Positions 8,997-20,565 of a DNA stretch of 64,000 nucleotides are shown here, one piece after another; position 1 is the stretch's first letter; each line of letters starts with the position of its first letter. Below the pieces are notes generated by a model, which was not told the DNA's origin, did not search any database, and worked only from the letters and a program-made list of their open reading frames with translations. The DNA comes from [Flavobacterium] thermophilum. Lineage in GTDB: Bacteria; Bacillota; Bacilli; Bacillales; Anoxybacillaceae. The translations under genes were made by a program, and so were the position numbers. The stretch is from the NCBI GenBank assembly GCA_900450595.1, contig UGGS01000001.1:2108001-2172000 (forward strand). Reading direction: 5' to 3'.

Positions 8997-9299
8997 TCAC
9001 CGCATTTTCAACAGCGCGTCTTTTCCTTTCATTCCTCGTTTGATGCCAAGCTCCTCGGCGGCGACTGTCACCGATTCGAGCGGCGCCTCAAGCAGCTGCT
9101 CGATCGTGCGCACCCCGACCGCCCGTCCGGCGACAATGCCGCGGTCGCGCAGCTTTTCGTTCAATAGCGCCACATCGAGCGCCCCGCACATGATGTACCC
9201 TTTTTCACTCGCCACCGCCAACAAATTCGTTTTCGGCAGCTGGACGGACACCGCGACAAACGGATGTCCCTCAATGATAATCGGCTTGACTTCCACCAT
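8997..9299 (-). CDS. yunC: YunC family protein (DUF1805)
   Basis: 100-residue protein matching the small DUF1805/YunC family of unknown function. The ATG at 9299 (MVEVKPIIIEGHPF) has an AAGGAGAG site upstream and gives the family length. It lies between yunB and yunD in the conserved order. No catalytic motif is obvious beyond the family core KGYIMCGALDVALLNEK. Confidence 0.82.
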   Translation of the reverse strand: MVEVKPIIIEGHPFVAVSVQLPKTNLLAVASEKGYIMCGALDVALLNEKLRDRGIVAGRAVGVRTIEQLLEAPLESVTVAAEELGIKRGMKGKDALLKMR

Positions 9300-9360
9300 C
9301 GCCGCAGTCACTCTCCTTTCCATACTCCAATGTATGAAGCATGGAAAAAGAAGTGCCTGC

Positions 9361-10743
9361 CTATTGGGCCAATTTCCAGGCGAGAAGATCGCGCAAAAAC
9401 TCCGGCATATAGTACGTTTTCTCCGCCGCTCGCTGAATTTGCGGGTAAAAATGACCAATGGCAAACATGTCGGTCGTCGCCACGTCATAGGTGCGCTCCG
9501 GCTCGAGCGGCTCGCCGTTGATTCGAATGGCGCGGATATGCCAGGCGCCGTCTTCTTCCAGCTCCGTTTCGATCTCGACGCCGTCGTACACCATTTCCCC
9601 CATCACTTCGCCGCGGAAGCCAAACCCTTTAAAACGCAAATGCTTCATCCGTTCCGTATTGGCCTCAAGGATAATCTCTTTGAGCTCCGCGCCGCGCAGC
9701 TTCACCTTGCACGGGTTGAGCGGATGCGGGCAAATGCGATGCAAATCTTTTTTCGTCACCGGTCCTCTCACAAGCGGTTCAAGCAGCACCCCGGCGTTCA
9801 CCATCCCGATGTCCGCCTGGCACCATTCGCGCAGCGCAGACGCAAGCAAACGGGCAAGCGGCGACGGAGCGAACCAGTCAAGCGGCAAGTCTTCATGGAG
9901 CACAGCGACTTGTTCCGCTTCAAGCCGCGCCAAACTTTTCTGTTCAAGGGAGCGAAGGCGGCACGCCACTTCTTCGGAAAACGGCATCACACCAGCATCC
10001 ACCACCTTCGCAGACGCCCGCCCAAGACGTCGCCCTTCCACTTCCAGCTTAACGACGCCGACATATTGTCCGTATTTCCCAGCCGCGCAAAGAAGCGCAC
10101 CGTTTACTTCCTTGCCTTCTGGAAACACATGGTGGGTATGAGCGCCCAACACAATATCCACGCCCGGAATCGTCGCAGCGATTTTTTCATCTTCATTCAC
10201 CCCAAGATGGGATAAGACGACGACGCAATCAGCTTTTCGTTTCACTTCCTCCACCGCTGCGGCCAACAAATCAAACGGTGGGGCAATTTTCCAGCCAAGC
10301 AACTCGTAAAAATGGGAAAACGGGGCGGTGGCACCGACTACGCCGATGCGGAACGTCTCTGTCGCCGGGATGACGACATACGGAAGCGCCCAATGCGGCC
10401 GCTCGCCGTTGCGGCGGAACAAATTGGCGACCACAACCGGAAACCGAGCCCGCTCGTACAGCGTATCAAGCTCGTCGTAATCAAGCGTGATTCCTTCATT
10501 GTTGCCGATCGTCACCGCATCATAGCCAAGATCGTTCAACAAATCCACATTCGCTTTTCCGCGCGTCGCCTCGGTAATCGGGTGCACGCGATCGAGAAAA
10601 TCGCCGACGTCAAACAACAGCATCGCCTCGTTGCGGGCGCGATGTTCCCGTCTCCGTTCCGACAAAAAGCGGGCGATTTGCGGCCAATGTTCAAAATGGC
10701 TGTGCACGTCGTTCGTATGATAAATGTAGATAGTTTGCTTCAA
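9361..10743 (-). CDS. yunD: YunD-like 5'-nucleotidase/metallophosphoesterase
   Basis: 460-residue protein of the UshA/5'-nucleotidase superfamily. The N-terminal calcineurin-like phosphoesterase domain carries the metal ligands in YHTNDVHSHFEH, FDVGDFLD, IGNNEG, VLSHLGVNED and GAHTHHVFPEG. The C-terminal half is the 5'-nucleotidase C domain. No signal peptide is visible, so it is probably cytoplasmic as for YunD. The TTG at 10743 has GGAGGGG upstream in the 20-base gap after yunE, so I prefer it to an ATG inside yunE. Confidence 0.85.
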   Translation of the reverse strand: MKQTIYIYHTNDVHSHFEHWPQIARFLSERRREHRARNEAMLLFDVGDFLDRVHPITEATRGKANVDLLNDLGYDAVTIGNNEGITLDYDELDTLYERARFPVVVANLFRRNGERPHWALPYVVIPATETFRIGVVGATAPFSHFYELLGWKIAPPFDLLAAAVEEVKRKADCVVVLSHLGVNEDEKIAATIPGVDIVLGAHTHHVFPEGKEVNGALLCAAGKYGQYVGVVKLEVEGRRLGRASAKVVDAGVMPFSEEVACRLRSLEQKSLARLEAEQVAVLHEDLPLDWFAPSPLARLLASALREWCQADIGMVNAGVLLEPLVRGPVTKKDLHRICPHPLNPCKVKLRGAELKEIILEANTERMKHLRFKGFGFRGEVMGEMVYDGVEIETELEEDGAWHIRAIRINGEPLEPERTYDVATTDMFAIGHFYPQIQRAAEKTYYMPEFLRDLLAWKLAQ

Positions 10744-10763
10744 AACGCGCGCCCCTCCTTCCA

Positions 10764-11651
10764 TTACGCCAAACTTTCCCATACAAGCCGGGCCCCGAGC
10801 AGCACAAGCACTAGCCGCAGCACGACGACAAGCGTCCGGCTCGGCATCCGCTTATTGATCCACGCCCCTGTTTTCGCGCCGATCCACACCCCGGGAATGA
10901 GGGCAAGGGCAAACGGCCATTGCACGTTTCCCATCGCGACATGGGTGAGCGAACCGATGAGGGAGGACAGGAAAATCATCAACATCGACGTCGCCACCGC
11001 CACATGGGGCGGAAAGCGAAACAGCACGATCATCGCCGGCACCATGAGCGAGCCGCCGCCAATGCCAAACAGCCCGCCGAAAAAGCCGACGACAAACGCG
11101 ATAGCGACCGCCATGAGCGGTTGATAGCCGTATGTGAACACCTCGCCGTTTCGGTCCGTGTACGTTCGCACAACACGCCGTCTCCACCATGGCGCCGGCC
11201 GCGCCTGCTCCGCCGCCGTTCGTTCGGCCCCGTTTTCTTTCGCCGCCGCCGTCTCGTCAGCCGAACGCTTCGTTTTCTTTTGACTCAGCGACAAAAAAAC
11301 CGACATGGCGATTAAAAACAGCCCAAAATACAACGAAAAATGAGCGGCGCTCAGCGTATTGTTCACCCAAGCGCCGATGACCGCCCCGGGAACGCTGCCG
11401 ATGCAAAACAGCAAACCGCTTGGATAGTCGACCATTTTGTCTTTCATATACGACAATGTGGACGATAAGCCATTGAAAATAATGACGACAAGCGACGTGC
11501 CGACCGCCACTTGCGGCGTCACCGCCGACAGCCAGCCGAGTGCGCCAAAAAACAGAAGCGACGGCACGATGATCACCCCGCCGCCAAGGCCGGCCAAACT
11601 GCCAAGCGATCCCGCGATAAAGCCGATCAAGACAAGCAACGCATACGCCAT
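10764..11651 (-). CDS. yunE: TauE/SafE family membrane transporter YunE
   Basis: 295-residue polytopic membrane protein of the sulfite exporter TauE/SafE family, with two repeated halves marked by GSLAGLGGGVIIVPSLL and GGLFGIGGGSLMVPAMIV. A hydrophilic cytoplasmic loop of about 55 residues (KKTKRSADETAAAKENGAE onwards) separates them and is longer than in many relatives. The ATG at 11651 follows AGAGGGGGA. It probably moves a small anion or sulfur compound, but the substrate is not known. Confidence 0.85.
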   Translation of the reverse strand: MAYALLVLIGFIAGSLGSLAGLGGGVIIVPSLLFFGALGWLSAVTPQVAVGTSLVVIIFNGLSSTLSYMKDKMVDYPSGLLFCIGSVPGAVIGAWVNNTLSAAHFSLYFGLFLIAMSVFLSLSQKKTKRSADETAAAKENGAERTAAEQARPAPWWRRRVVRTYTDRNGEVFTYGYQPLMAVAIAFVVGFFGGLFGIGGGSLMVPAMIVLFRFPPHVAVATSMLMIFLSSLIGSLTHVAMGNVQWPFALALIPGVWIGAKTGAWINKRMPSRTLVVVLRLVLVLLGARLVWESLA

Positions 11652-11674
11652 CCTCCATCCCCCTCTTCCCCGCT

Positions 11675-12532
11675 TCAAAACAAACCAAGCTGCCGCGGCG
11701 CAAGACCCGTGTACTCAATGCCAAGCAGCTCGATCAATTGTTTGGCGTTGTCAGCGGCGTCGCCGCCGGAGTTGTTGTTGAACAGCACGTAAATTTGTTT
11801 TGTTTTTTGCTTTAATATCTCGATATGGCGCGCCCATTCGCGCAGCTCGCGCTCATTGTATCGATACAAGTAGCGGACCGCCCGCCAGTTCTCGCCGGCC
11901 GTCGCCCTGTTCCAGCCGTGCACGTTGCGCCCGTGCAGGCGGATGAGCGTCTTTTCCCGGTCGGTCGGATGCAACACCGTCGGCACCGACCCTTCCCCCG
12001 CCTGCGGCTCGTCGCAAATCGCGTGAATCCACCCTTCCTCTTCCATAAAACGGAGCGTTTTATCGTAAAACCGGGGCGAAAACCACGACTGATGCCGAAA
12101 TTCTAAAGCGACAGGCACCGCTCCCATCCTCGCCTTGACCCAGCGCAAATAGGTGACATGCTCGCGCCGGCAGTCAAACCACGGCGGAAACTGAAACAGC
12201 ACCATCGCCAATTTCCCCGCTTCCTGAAACGGCGCGATCGAGTCCAAAAACGCGGCGAACATCGCTTCCTTGCTTTCATATGGAATCGGGCCGCGCTCAT
12301 GCCCGGTCATTCCTTGGTACGCCTTCACGATAAACTGAAACGACGGCGGCGTCTCGCGAATCCACTTTTCCACGTTCGAACGCGGCTGAATGGCGTAAAA
12401 GTACGAATCGACCTCGACCGTCGGAAAATGAGCCGCGTATTCCAGCAGCTTGTCTTTTGCCGCAAGACCTGGCGGGTACAAGCTGTCATGATCCCCCCAG
12501 CCGGTCAGTCCAATATAAATCATGGCCATCAC
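11675..12532 (-). CDS. yunF: DUF72 family protein YunF
   Basis: 285-residue DUF72 protein (YecE-like TIM-barrel fold), function unknown. Family landmarks are IGLTGWGDHDSLYPPG at the start, VEVDSYFYAIQ, FQFIVKAYQGMTGH, VLFQFPPWF and the C-terminal YVLFNNNSGGDAADNAKQL. Start may be the GTG at 12532 or either of the in-frame ATGs at 12529 and 12523. It is the first gene of the yunFEDCB transcript. Confidence 0.85.
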   Translation of the reverse strand: MMAMIYIGLTGWGDHDSLYPPGLAAKDKLLEYAAHFPTVEVDSYFYAIQPRSNVEKWIRETPPSFQFIVKAYQGMTGHERGPIPYESKEAMFAAFLDSIAPFQEAGKLAMVLFQFPPWFDCRREHVTYLRWVKARMGAVPVALEFRHQSWFSPRFYDKTLRFMEEEGWIHAICDEPQAGEGSVPTVLHPTDREKTLIRLHGRNVHGWNRATAGENWRAVRYLYRYNERELREWARHIEILKQKTKQIYVLFNNNSGGDAADNAKQLIELLGIEYTGLAPRQLGLF

Positions 12533-12648
12533 CAGTTTATTCAGCTTTCAGATATTTTAACTATACCATAAGCAGGTCGGCCATGAAATCAAAACGACTA
12601 TTGGCACGTTGCTCTAAGGGGAAATGGCCTGCGACGCGGCAAGCAACG

Positions 12649-13107
12649 TTATTCTTGCGTCAAGTAATTGAAATGTTTATCCGTGATATAGGTGAGATCA
12701 ATATCAAAATTCATCTTATCTAAGATCGGTTGAATGTACTCGATTAAATGTGTGCCAACCCCAAAATAATCAAGGAACTTCGTAATATAAAACGAATGAT
12801 TATTATCACAATCGGGCTTATGTTCAACTAACCCTTCGATGACCTCAAGGATTCGGTCCACCATATGTTGTTCTAATGTTTTCTCTGAAATGATGACCGT
12901 GTGGATATAATTCTCCGCGCCTTCAAATGAATCCTCATCCTCGATTCCCTTTAAAATGGGAAAATCATCGAAAACACTAGGTCTCCTGTAATCCAAAATC
13001 AATAACATACAAACCGTTTCACCATCTTGGTCATCTAAACGAAACAACTCCAGATCTCGCAACTTCAACATTCTGATCAATTTCCACATTCCTATCATCT
13101 CTTTCAC
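12649..13107 (-). CDS. Orphan hypothetical protein, AT-rich
   Basis: 152-residue acidic protein, rich in Asp, Glu, Ile and Leu, with no signal peptide or membrane segment. I do not recognise the family. Visible segments include FRLDDQDGETVCMLLILDY and TKFLDYFGVGTHLIEYIQP. Base composition is clearly more AT-rich than both neighbours, and it lies exactly where the yun block ends and the suf operon begins, with no counterpart there in B. subtilis. This suggests acquisition. The start could also be the ATG at 13089 or the one nine codons further in. Confidence 0.55.
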   Translation of the reverse strand: MKEMIGMWKLIRMLKLRDLELFRLDDQDGETVCMLLILDYRRPSVFDDFPILKGIEDEDSFEGAENYIHTVIISEKTLEQHMVDRILEVIEGLVEHKPDCDNNHSFYITKFLDYFGVGTHLIEYIQPILDKMNFDIDLTYITDKHFNYLTQE

Positions 13108-13346
13108 GTTCCACTCTCTTTTTCATCGTTATATTTTCAAAATAATGAAACATCACCAATCCGATTATAGATCATAACAAAATATTCATAAATAACCATT
13201 CCTTAACAAATCTGAAATGGACGATCATCGTTATGGACGCTTTTAGCACGGATAGAGCATGCCAGCATAACAATGACCGCTGACAACCAACTCCATGTGA
13301 CTCAAAACATTGAGGATGAGACACTGAAGTGGGATCAGCGGTCCCC

Positions 13347-13394
13347 GAAAAAAAATGAAGGGTGCAGCGCTTGATTGTGGGCGCTGCACCCTTC
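13347..13394 (-). terminator. Terminator of the suf operon
   Basis: A perfect 13-bp stem AAGGGTGCAGCGC / GCGCTGCACCCTT followed on the minus strand by a T-run, 13 bases after the sufB stop codon. Confidence 0.92.
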
Positions 13395-13406
13395 TTATAA
13401 TCAGGA

Positions 13407-14804
13407 TTATCCAATGCTTCCTTCCATCTCGAACTTGATCAAGCGGTTCATCTCGACCGCGTATTCCATCGGCAGCTCTCTTGTGAATGGCTCGATAAAG
13501 CCCATGACGATCATTTCCGTCGCTTCCTGCTCGGAAATGCCGCGGCTCATCAAGTAGAACAGCTGCTCTTCCGACACTTTCGACACTTTCGCTTCGTGCT
13601 CAAGCGAGATGTTGTCGTTTAAAATTTCGTTGTACGGAATCGTGTCCGATGTCGACTGGTTGTCGAGAATGAGCGTATCGCATTCGATGTTCGAGCGCGA
13701 GCCGGACGCTTTGCGGCCGAAATGGACCATGCCGCGGTACGTGACTTTTCCGCCTTGCTTGGAGATCGACTTCGAGACGATCGTCGATGACGTGTTTGGC
13801 GCCAAATGGATCATTTTCGCCCCGGCGTCTTGGTGCTGCCCTTTGCCGGCGATGGCGATGGAGAGCGTCAAGCCGCGCGCCCCTTCGCCTTTTAAGATGA
13901 CGGCCGGGTATTTCATCGTCAGCTTCGAGCCGATGTTGCCGTCAATCCATTCCATCGTCGCGTTTTCTTCGCAGACGGCGCGCTTCGTCACCAAGTTGAA
14001 GACGTTGTTCGCCCAGTTTTGGATCGTCGTGTAGCGGCAGTAGGCGCCTTTTTTGACGATGATTTCCACAACCGCGCTATGAAGCGAGTTCGTCGTGTAA
14101 ATCGGCGCCGTGCAGCCCTCGACGTAATGGACGTGCGCCCCTTCGTCGACGATGATGAGCGTCCGTTCAAACTGCCCCATGTTTTCCGAGTTGATGCGGA
14201 AGTACGCCTGAAGCGGCGTATCGACTTTGACGCCTTTCGGGACGTAGATGAACGAACCGCCCGACCAGACGGCCGAGTTCAAGGCCGCAAATTTGTTGTC
14301 CGTCGGCGGCACGACTTTGGCGAAATACTCGCGGAACAAGTCTTCGTTTTCCTTCAGCGCCGAGTCGGTGTCTTTAAAGATGACACCGAGTTTTTCGAGG
14401 TCTTCTTTCATGTTGTGGTAGACGACTTCCGATTCGTATTGCGCCGAGACGCCGGCCAAATATTTTTGTTCCGCCTCTGGAATCCCTAATTTATCGAACG
14501 TCGCTTTAATTTCCGCCGGCACTTCATCCCATGAGCGGCCCGATTTTTCCGTCGGTTTGACGTAGTACGTAATTTCATCGAAATCGAGGCTTGACAAGTC
14601 GCCGCCCCATTGCGGCATCGGTTTGCTGTAGAAGATGTCGAGCGCTTTTAAGCGGAACTCGAGCATCCATTGCGGCTCGTTTTTCATCCGCGAAATTTCT
14701 TCGACGACTTCACGCGTCAAGCCGCGCTGGGCGCGGAAGACGGAGACGTCCTTGTCGACGAAGCCATATTTGTATTCGCCAATGTCTGGCGCTTTTTTCG
14801 CCAT
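13407..14804 (-). CDS. sufB: Fe-S cluster assembly scaffold SufB
   Basis: 465-residue SufB, the core scaffold of the SufBCD complex that assembles [4Fe-4S] clusters in the cytoplasm. Sequence runs from [20 protein letters not shown] through the beta-helix region ([39 protein letters not shown]) to the conserved C-terminal domain [22 protein letters not shown]. Length and ends match Bacillus SufB. It is the last gene of sufCDSUB, followed by a strong terminator. Confidence 0.97.
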   Translation of the reverse strand: MAKKAPDIGEYKYGFVDKDVSVFRAQRGLTREVVEEISRMKNEPQWMLEFRLKALDIFYSKPMPQWGGDLSSLDFDEITYYVKPTEKSGRSWDEVPAEIKATFDKLGIPEAEQKYLAGVSAQYESEVVYHNMKEDLEKLGVIFKDTDSALKENEDLFREYFAKVVPPTDNKFAALNSAVWSGGSFIYVPKGVKVDTPLQAYFRINSENMGQFERTLIIVDEGAHVHYVEGCTAPIYTTNSLHSAVVEIIVKKGAYCRYTTIQNWANNVFNLVTKRAVCEENATMEWIDGNIGSKLTMKYPAVILKGEGARGLTLSIAIAGKGQHQDAGAKMIHLAPNTSSTIVSKSISKQGGKVTYRGMVHFGRKASGSRSNIECDTLILDNQSTSDTIPYNEILNDNISLEHEAKVSKVSEEQLFYLMSRGISEQEATEMIVMGFIEPFTRELPMEYAVEMNRLIKFEMEGSIG

Positions 14805-14825
14805 CTCGGTTCACCTTCCTTTAGA

Positions 14826-17777
<2,952 letters not shown>

Positions 17778-17794
17778 AGTCCTCCTCCTAACGC

Positions 17795-18574
17795 TTACGC
17801 TTCTTGTCCGACCGTTTCGTCTTCAATGCCGAGTTCTTTTTTGATCCAGTCGTACCCTTCCGCCTCAAGCCGCTGCGCCAGCTCCGGACCGCCGGACTTG
17901 ACGATGCGCCCTTGCATCATGACATGCACATAATCCGGGGTGATGTAGTTGAGCAGCCGCTGGTAGTGGGTGATGATCAAACAGCCGAACTCGCTGCTGC
18001 GCATTTCGTTGACGCCTTTGGCGACGATTTTGAGCGCGTCGATATCGAGGCCGGAGTCGATCTCGTCCAAAATGGCGATTTTCGGCTCAAGCATCATCAG
18101 CTGCAAAATTTCGTTCCGCTTTTTCTCCCCGCCCGAGAATCCTTCATTCAAATAGCGGTGCGCCATATCCGGATTCATTTCCAAAAACGCCATTTTTTCA
18201 TCGAGCTTGCGGATGAATTTCATAAGCGAAATTTCGTTGCCTTCGCCAAGGCGGGCGTTGATCGCCGCGCGCAAAAAGTCGGCGTTCGTCACCCCGCTGA
18301 TTTCACTCGGATATTGCATCGCCAAAAACAGGCCGGCGCGCGCCCGCTCGTCGACTTCCATCTCGAGGACATCCTGGCCGTCGAGCGTCACCGATCCTTC
18401 TGTCACTTCATATTTTGGATGGCCCATAATGGCCGATGCCAACGTCGACTTCCCCGTTCCGTTCGGGCCCATGATGGCGTGGATTTCCCCACCTTTGACT
18501 TCCAAGTCCACTCCTTTTAAAATTTCCTTTCCCTCCACGGCGACGTGGAGATTGCGAATCGTCAATACCGCCAT
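17795..18574 (-). CDS. sufC: Fe-S assembly ATPase SufC
   Basis: 259-residue ABC-type ATPase that drives conformational change of SufB-SufD. Walker A is GPNGTGKSTL, the signature FSGGEKKRNEILQLMM and Walker B AILDEIDSGLDID, with the SufC-typical MQYPSEISGVTNADFLRAA. The ATG at 18574 follows GGAGGT at eight bases. An in-frame ATG five codons earlier overlaps that site. First gene of the operon. Confidence 0.96.
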   Translation of the reverse strand: MAVLTIRNLHVAVEGKEILKGVDLEVKGGEIHAIMGPNGTGKSTLASAIMGHPKYEVTEGSVTLDGQDVLEMEVDERARAGLFLAMQYPSEISGVTNADFLRAAINARLGEGNEISLMKFIRKLDEKMAFLEMNPDMAHRYLNEGFSGGEKKRNEILQLMMLEPKIAILDEIDSGLDIDALKIVAKGVNEMRSSEFGCLIITHYQRLLNYITPDYVHVMMQGRIVKSGGPELAQRLEAEGYDWIKKELGIEDETVGQEA

Positions 18575-18642
18575 GCAGCATACCTCCAATTCTCAATTGA
18601 GAGTCAATTCGCTCGCTTGTCTTCTAGCGATCGCTCATTCTC

Positions 18643-18671
18643 ATTTTATTCTCATTACAATTTTATAACAA
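18643..18671 (-). promoter_or_regulatory. Candidate sigma-A promoter of sufCDSUB
   Basis: Minus-strand TTGTTA, 17-base spacer, TAAAAT, about 70 bases upstream of the sufC start. The leader downstream contains a TCTCAATTGAGA palindrome near 18593-18604. No confident iron-regulator site is visible. Confidence 0.55.
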
Positions 18672-18778
18672 ATGAAAACTGCCTGCAACTTCCCTGCTCT
18701 GTTTTTCACGATGACCGTGTGAAAAAACAGCGCCTTTTACTATTTTACACGAAAACCTCAAGCTTGTACGAGTTTTTG

Positions 18779-18810
18779 CAAAAAAAAGACCCCGTTTTTT
18801 CCGGAGTCTA
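18779..18810 (-). terminator. Terminator of the metQ-yurZ remnant transcript
   Basis: Minus-strand stem AGACTCCG / CGGGGTCT with a GAAAAAA loop, followed by a run of seven T. It begins at the stop codon of the yurZ remnant. Confidence 0.7.
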
Positions 18811-18912
18811 GTGAGCCGCCCGCAGCTCGCGGAGGCATTCTTGCACGAGCGTCACCGCCTGGCTCATCGCCGCCCCGCCGCCAAACGCGGCCGCCGTACT
18901 GGCGCGTTTGAA
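18808..18912 (-). pseudogene. yurZ: yurZ remnant (carboxymuconolactone decarboxylase-like C-terminus)
   Basis: Only about 35 C-terminal codons resemble a real protein: ...TAAAFGGGAAMSQAVTLVQ and a short tail ending at a TAG. The GGGxxMSQ pattern matches the C-terminus of the AhpD/carboxymuconolactone decarboxylase-like YurZ, which lies between sufC and metQ in B. subtilis. The upstream codons do not resemble the family, so most of the gene appears lost. The call leans on synteny and a short match. Confidence 0.55.
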
Positions 18913-19005
18913 CAACCGATGAAGCGCAGGAAAACAGACCGGCCGCGGCGTCTCTCCATCCAAAACGGTTTTGAACTTTCGTGCGGCTCTTTTTTGTGCA
19001 AAAAA

Positions 19006-19034
19006 TAACGGAAGCGATTCGCTTCCGTTATTGA
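19006..19034 (-). terminator. Terminator of metNPQ
   Basis: Stem AACGGAAGCG / CGCTTCCGTT overlapping the metQ stop codon, followed on the minus strand by ATTTTTT. Confidence 0.8.
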
Positions 19035-19882
19035 TTGTTTGTCGCCGCTGGAATGACGGCGCCGTGGTATTTTTCTTTGATGAAATCTTGAATTTCTTTC
19101 GATTGCAGCACTTCGACAAGCGTTTTGATTTCTTTTCGGTTTTCATCGCCTTTGCGCACCGCCACAATGTTCACATACGGATTGTTTTTCGGCGACTCCA
19201 CGGCGATCGGGTCTTTCGCCGGGTCCAAACCGGCGTCAAGCGCATAGTTGGCGTTGATCAAAACCGCATCGCCTTCGCCATTTTTGTAAATTTGCGGCAG
19301 AAGTCCAGCATCGACGTCCGCTTTAAATTTCAAATGTTTCGGGTTTTCGACGATGTCGTTGACCGTCGCTTTCGTTTTATCGACGCCCGGTTTCAGCTTA
19401 ATGAGCCCCTTTTCTTGCAGCATCGACAAAATGCGGCCATGGTCGGCGACCGAGTTGCTCATGATGATCGTCGCGCCGTCCGGCAGTTCTTCAATGCTTT
19501 TGTATTTTTTCGAGTATAAGCCGATCGGCTCGATATGAATGCCGCCGGCGTTGACGAAATCATAGCCGTGTTCTTTCATTTGCGATTCCAAGTACGGAAT
19601 GTGCTGGAAGTAGTTGGCGTCGATGTCTTTATCAGCCAACGCTTTGTTCGGCAAGATGTAATCTTGGAACGTAATGATCTCCAAGTCGATTCCTTTTTCT
19701 TTCAAAATCGGTTTCGCTTTTTCCAAAATTTCCGCGTGCGGCACGTTCGACGCGCCGACTTTCAGTTTCACCAATTCGCCGCCTTTGCCCCCCTCGGCCG
19801 CGTTGTTGTTGTCGTTGCCGCCGCACGCCGCCAAAGTGAAGACAAGAACAGCAGCGAACAGGGCGCCAAGCCATTTTTTCAT
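19028..19882 (-). CDS. metQ: Methionine-binding lipoprotein MetQ
   Basis: 284-residue substrate-binding lipoprotein of the methionine ABC importer. Signal peptide with lipobox (MKKWLGALFAAVLVFTLAAC) and the NlpA family core LKVGASNVPHAEILEKAKPI and DANYFQHIPYLE. Last gene of metNPQ. Expression is expected to fall when S-adenosylmethionine is high, through the S-box in the leader of metN. Confidence 0.95.
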   Translation of the reverse strand: MKKWLGALFAAVLVFTLAACGGNDNNNAAEGGKGGELVKLKVGASNVPHAEILEKAKPILKEKGIDLEIITFQDYILPNKALADKDIDANYFQHIPYLESQMKEHGYDFVNAGGIHIEPIGLYSKKYKSIEELPDGATIIMSNSVADHGRILSMLQEKGLIKLKPGVDKTKATVNDIVENPKHLKFKADVDAGLLPQIYKNGEGDAVLINANYALDAGLDPAKDPIAVESPKNNPYVNIVAVRKGDENRKEIKTLVEVLQSKEIQDFIKEKYHGAVIPAATNNQ

Positions 19883-19896
19883 CGTTTTCTTCCTCC

Positions 19897-20565
19897 TTAT
19901 CGTTTATCAATTTTGGAAGTGACAACGTCACCGATCAACTGAATGACAAAGACAATGACGAGCACCAACACGGTCGCGACAAACGTCACATCGTTATGGC
20001 TGCGCTGGAATCCTTCCAAATACGCCAAGTTCCCAAGCCCGCCGGCGCCGATGGCTCCAGCCATCGCCGTATAGCTGACGAGCGACACGGCCGTCACCGT
20101 AATGCCGGAGACGAGCGCCGGCAACGATTCCGGCAGCAGCACTTTCCAAATGATCGTCCACGTTGAGGCGCCCATCGCTTGGGCTGCTTCGATGACGCCT
20201 TTGTCGATTTCGCGAAGGGCAATCTCCACCATGCGGGCGTAAAACGGCGCGGCCCCAATGACCAAAGCCGGCAGCGCCGCATTGGCGCCAAGCATCGTCC
20301 CAACAAGCCAGGTGGTAAACGGAATGAGCAAAATGATCAAAATAATAAACGGAATCGAGCGGAAAATGTTCACAAACGCCGCAATCACTGTATTGACAAA
20401 CCGGTTTTCCCATAGGTTGCCCTTCGCTGTCAAAAATAGAAGCAAGCCAAGAACGATTCCGAGAACGAAAGTGGCCGCCACCGCCACTCCCGTCATATAC
20501 AGCGTCTCGACCGTCGCCGCCCACATTGTCTCCCATTGGACGTTCGGCAGGAGGTTAGCGAGCAT
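19897..20565 (-). CDS. metP: Methionine ABC transporter permease MetP (MetI)
   Basis: 222-residue membrane permease with about five hydrophobic segments and the EAA-type cytoplasmic loop EIDKGVIEAAQAMGASTWTI that contacts the ATPase. The C-terminus IQLIGDVVTSKIDKR is typical of MetI. It overlaps the 3' end of metN by 11 bases. Confidence 0.95.
   Translation of the reverse strand: MLANLLPNVQWETMWAATVETLYMTGVAVAATFVLGIVLGLLLFLTAKGNLWENRFVNTVIAAFVNIFRSIPFIILIILLIPFTTWLVGTMLGANAALPALVIGAAPFYARMVEIALREIDKGVIEAAQAMGASTWTIIWKVLLPESLPALVSGITVTAVSLVSYTAMAGAIGAGGLGNLAYLEGFQRSHNDVTFVATVLVLVIVFVIQLIGDVVTSKIDKR

Noticed and set aside
8971..10215. A 414-codon plus-strand open frame over yunC and yunD
   Set aside because: Antisense shadow. 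The minus-strand genes have clear family motifs and ribosome sites.
13172..13346. Possible short gene or IS end between the orphan gene and the suf terminator
   Set aside because: Short frames exist, but none has a ribosome site or family resemblance. I could not define element ends.
18600..18660. Fur-type iron box in the suf promoter
   Set aside because: The repeated ATGAGAAT words resemble half-sites but do not form a proper 7-1-7 dyad.
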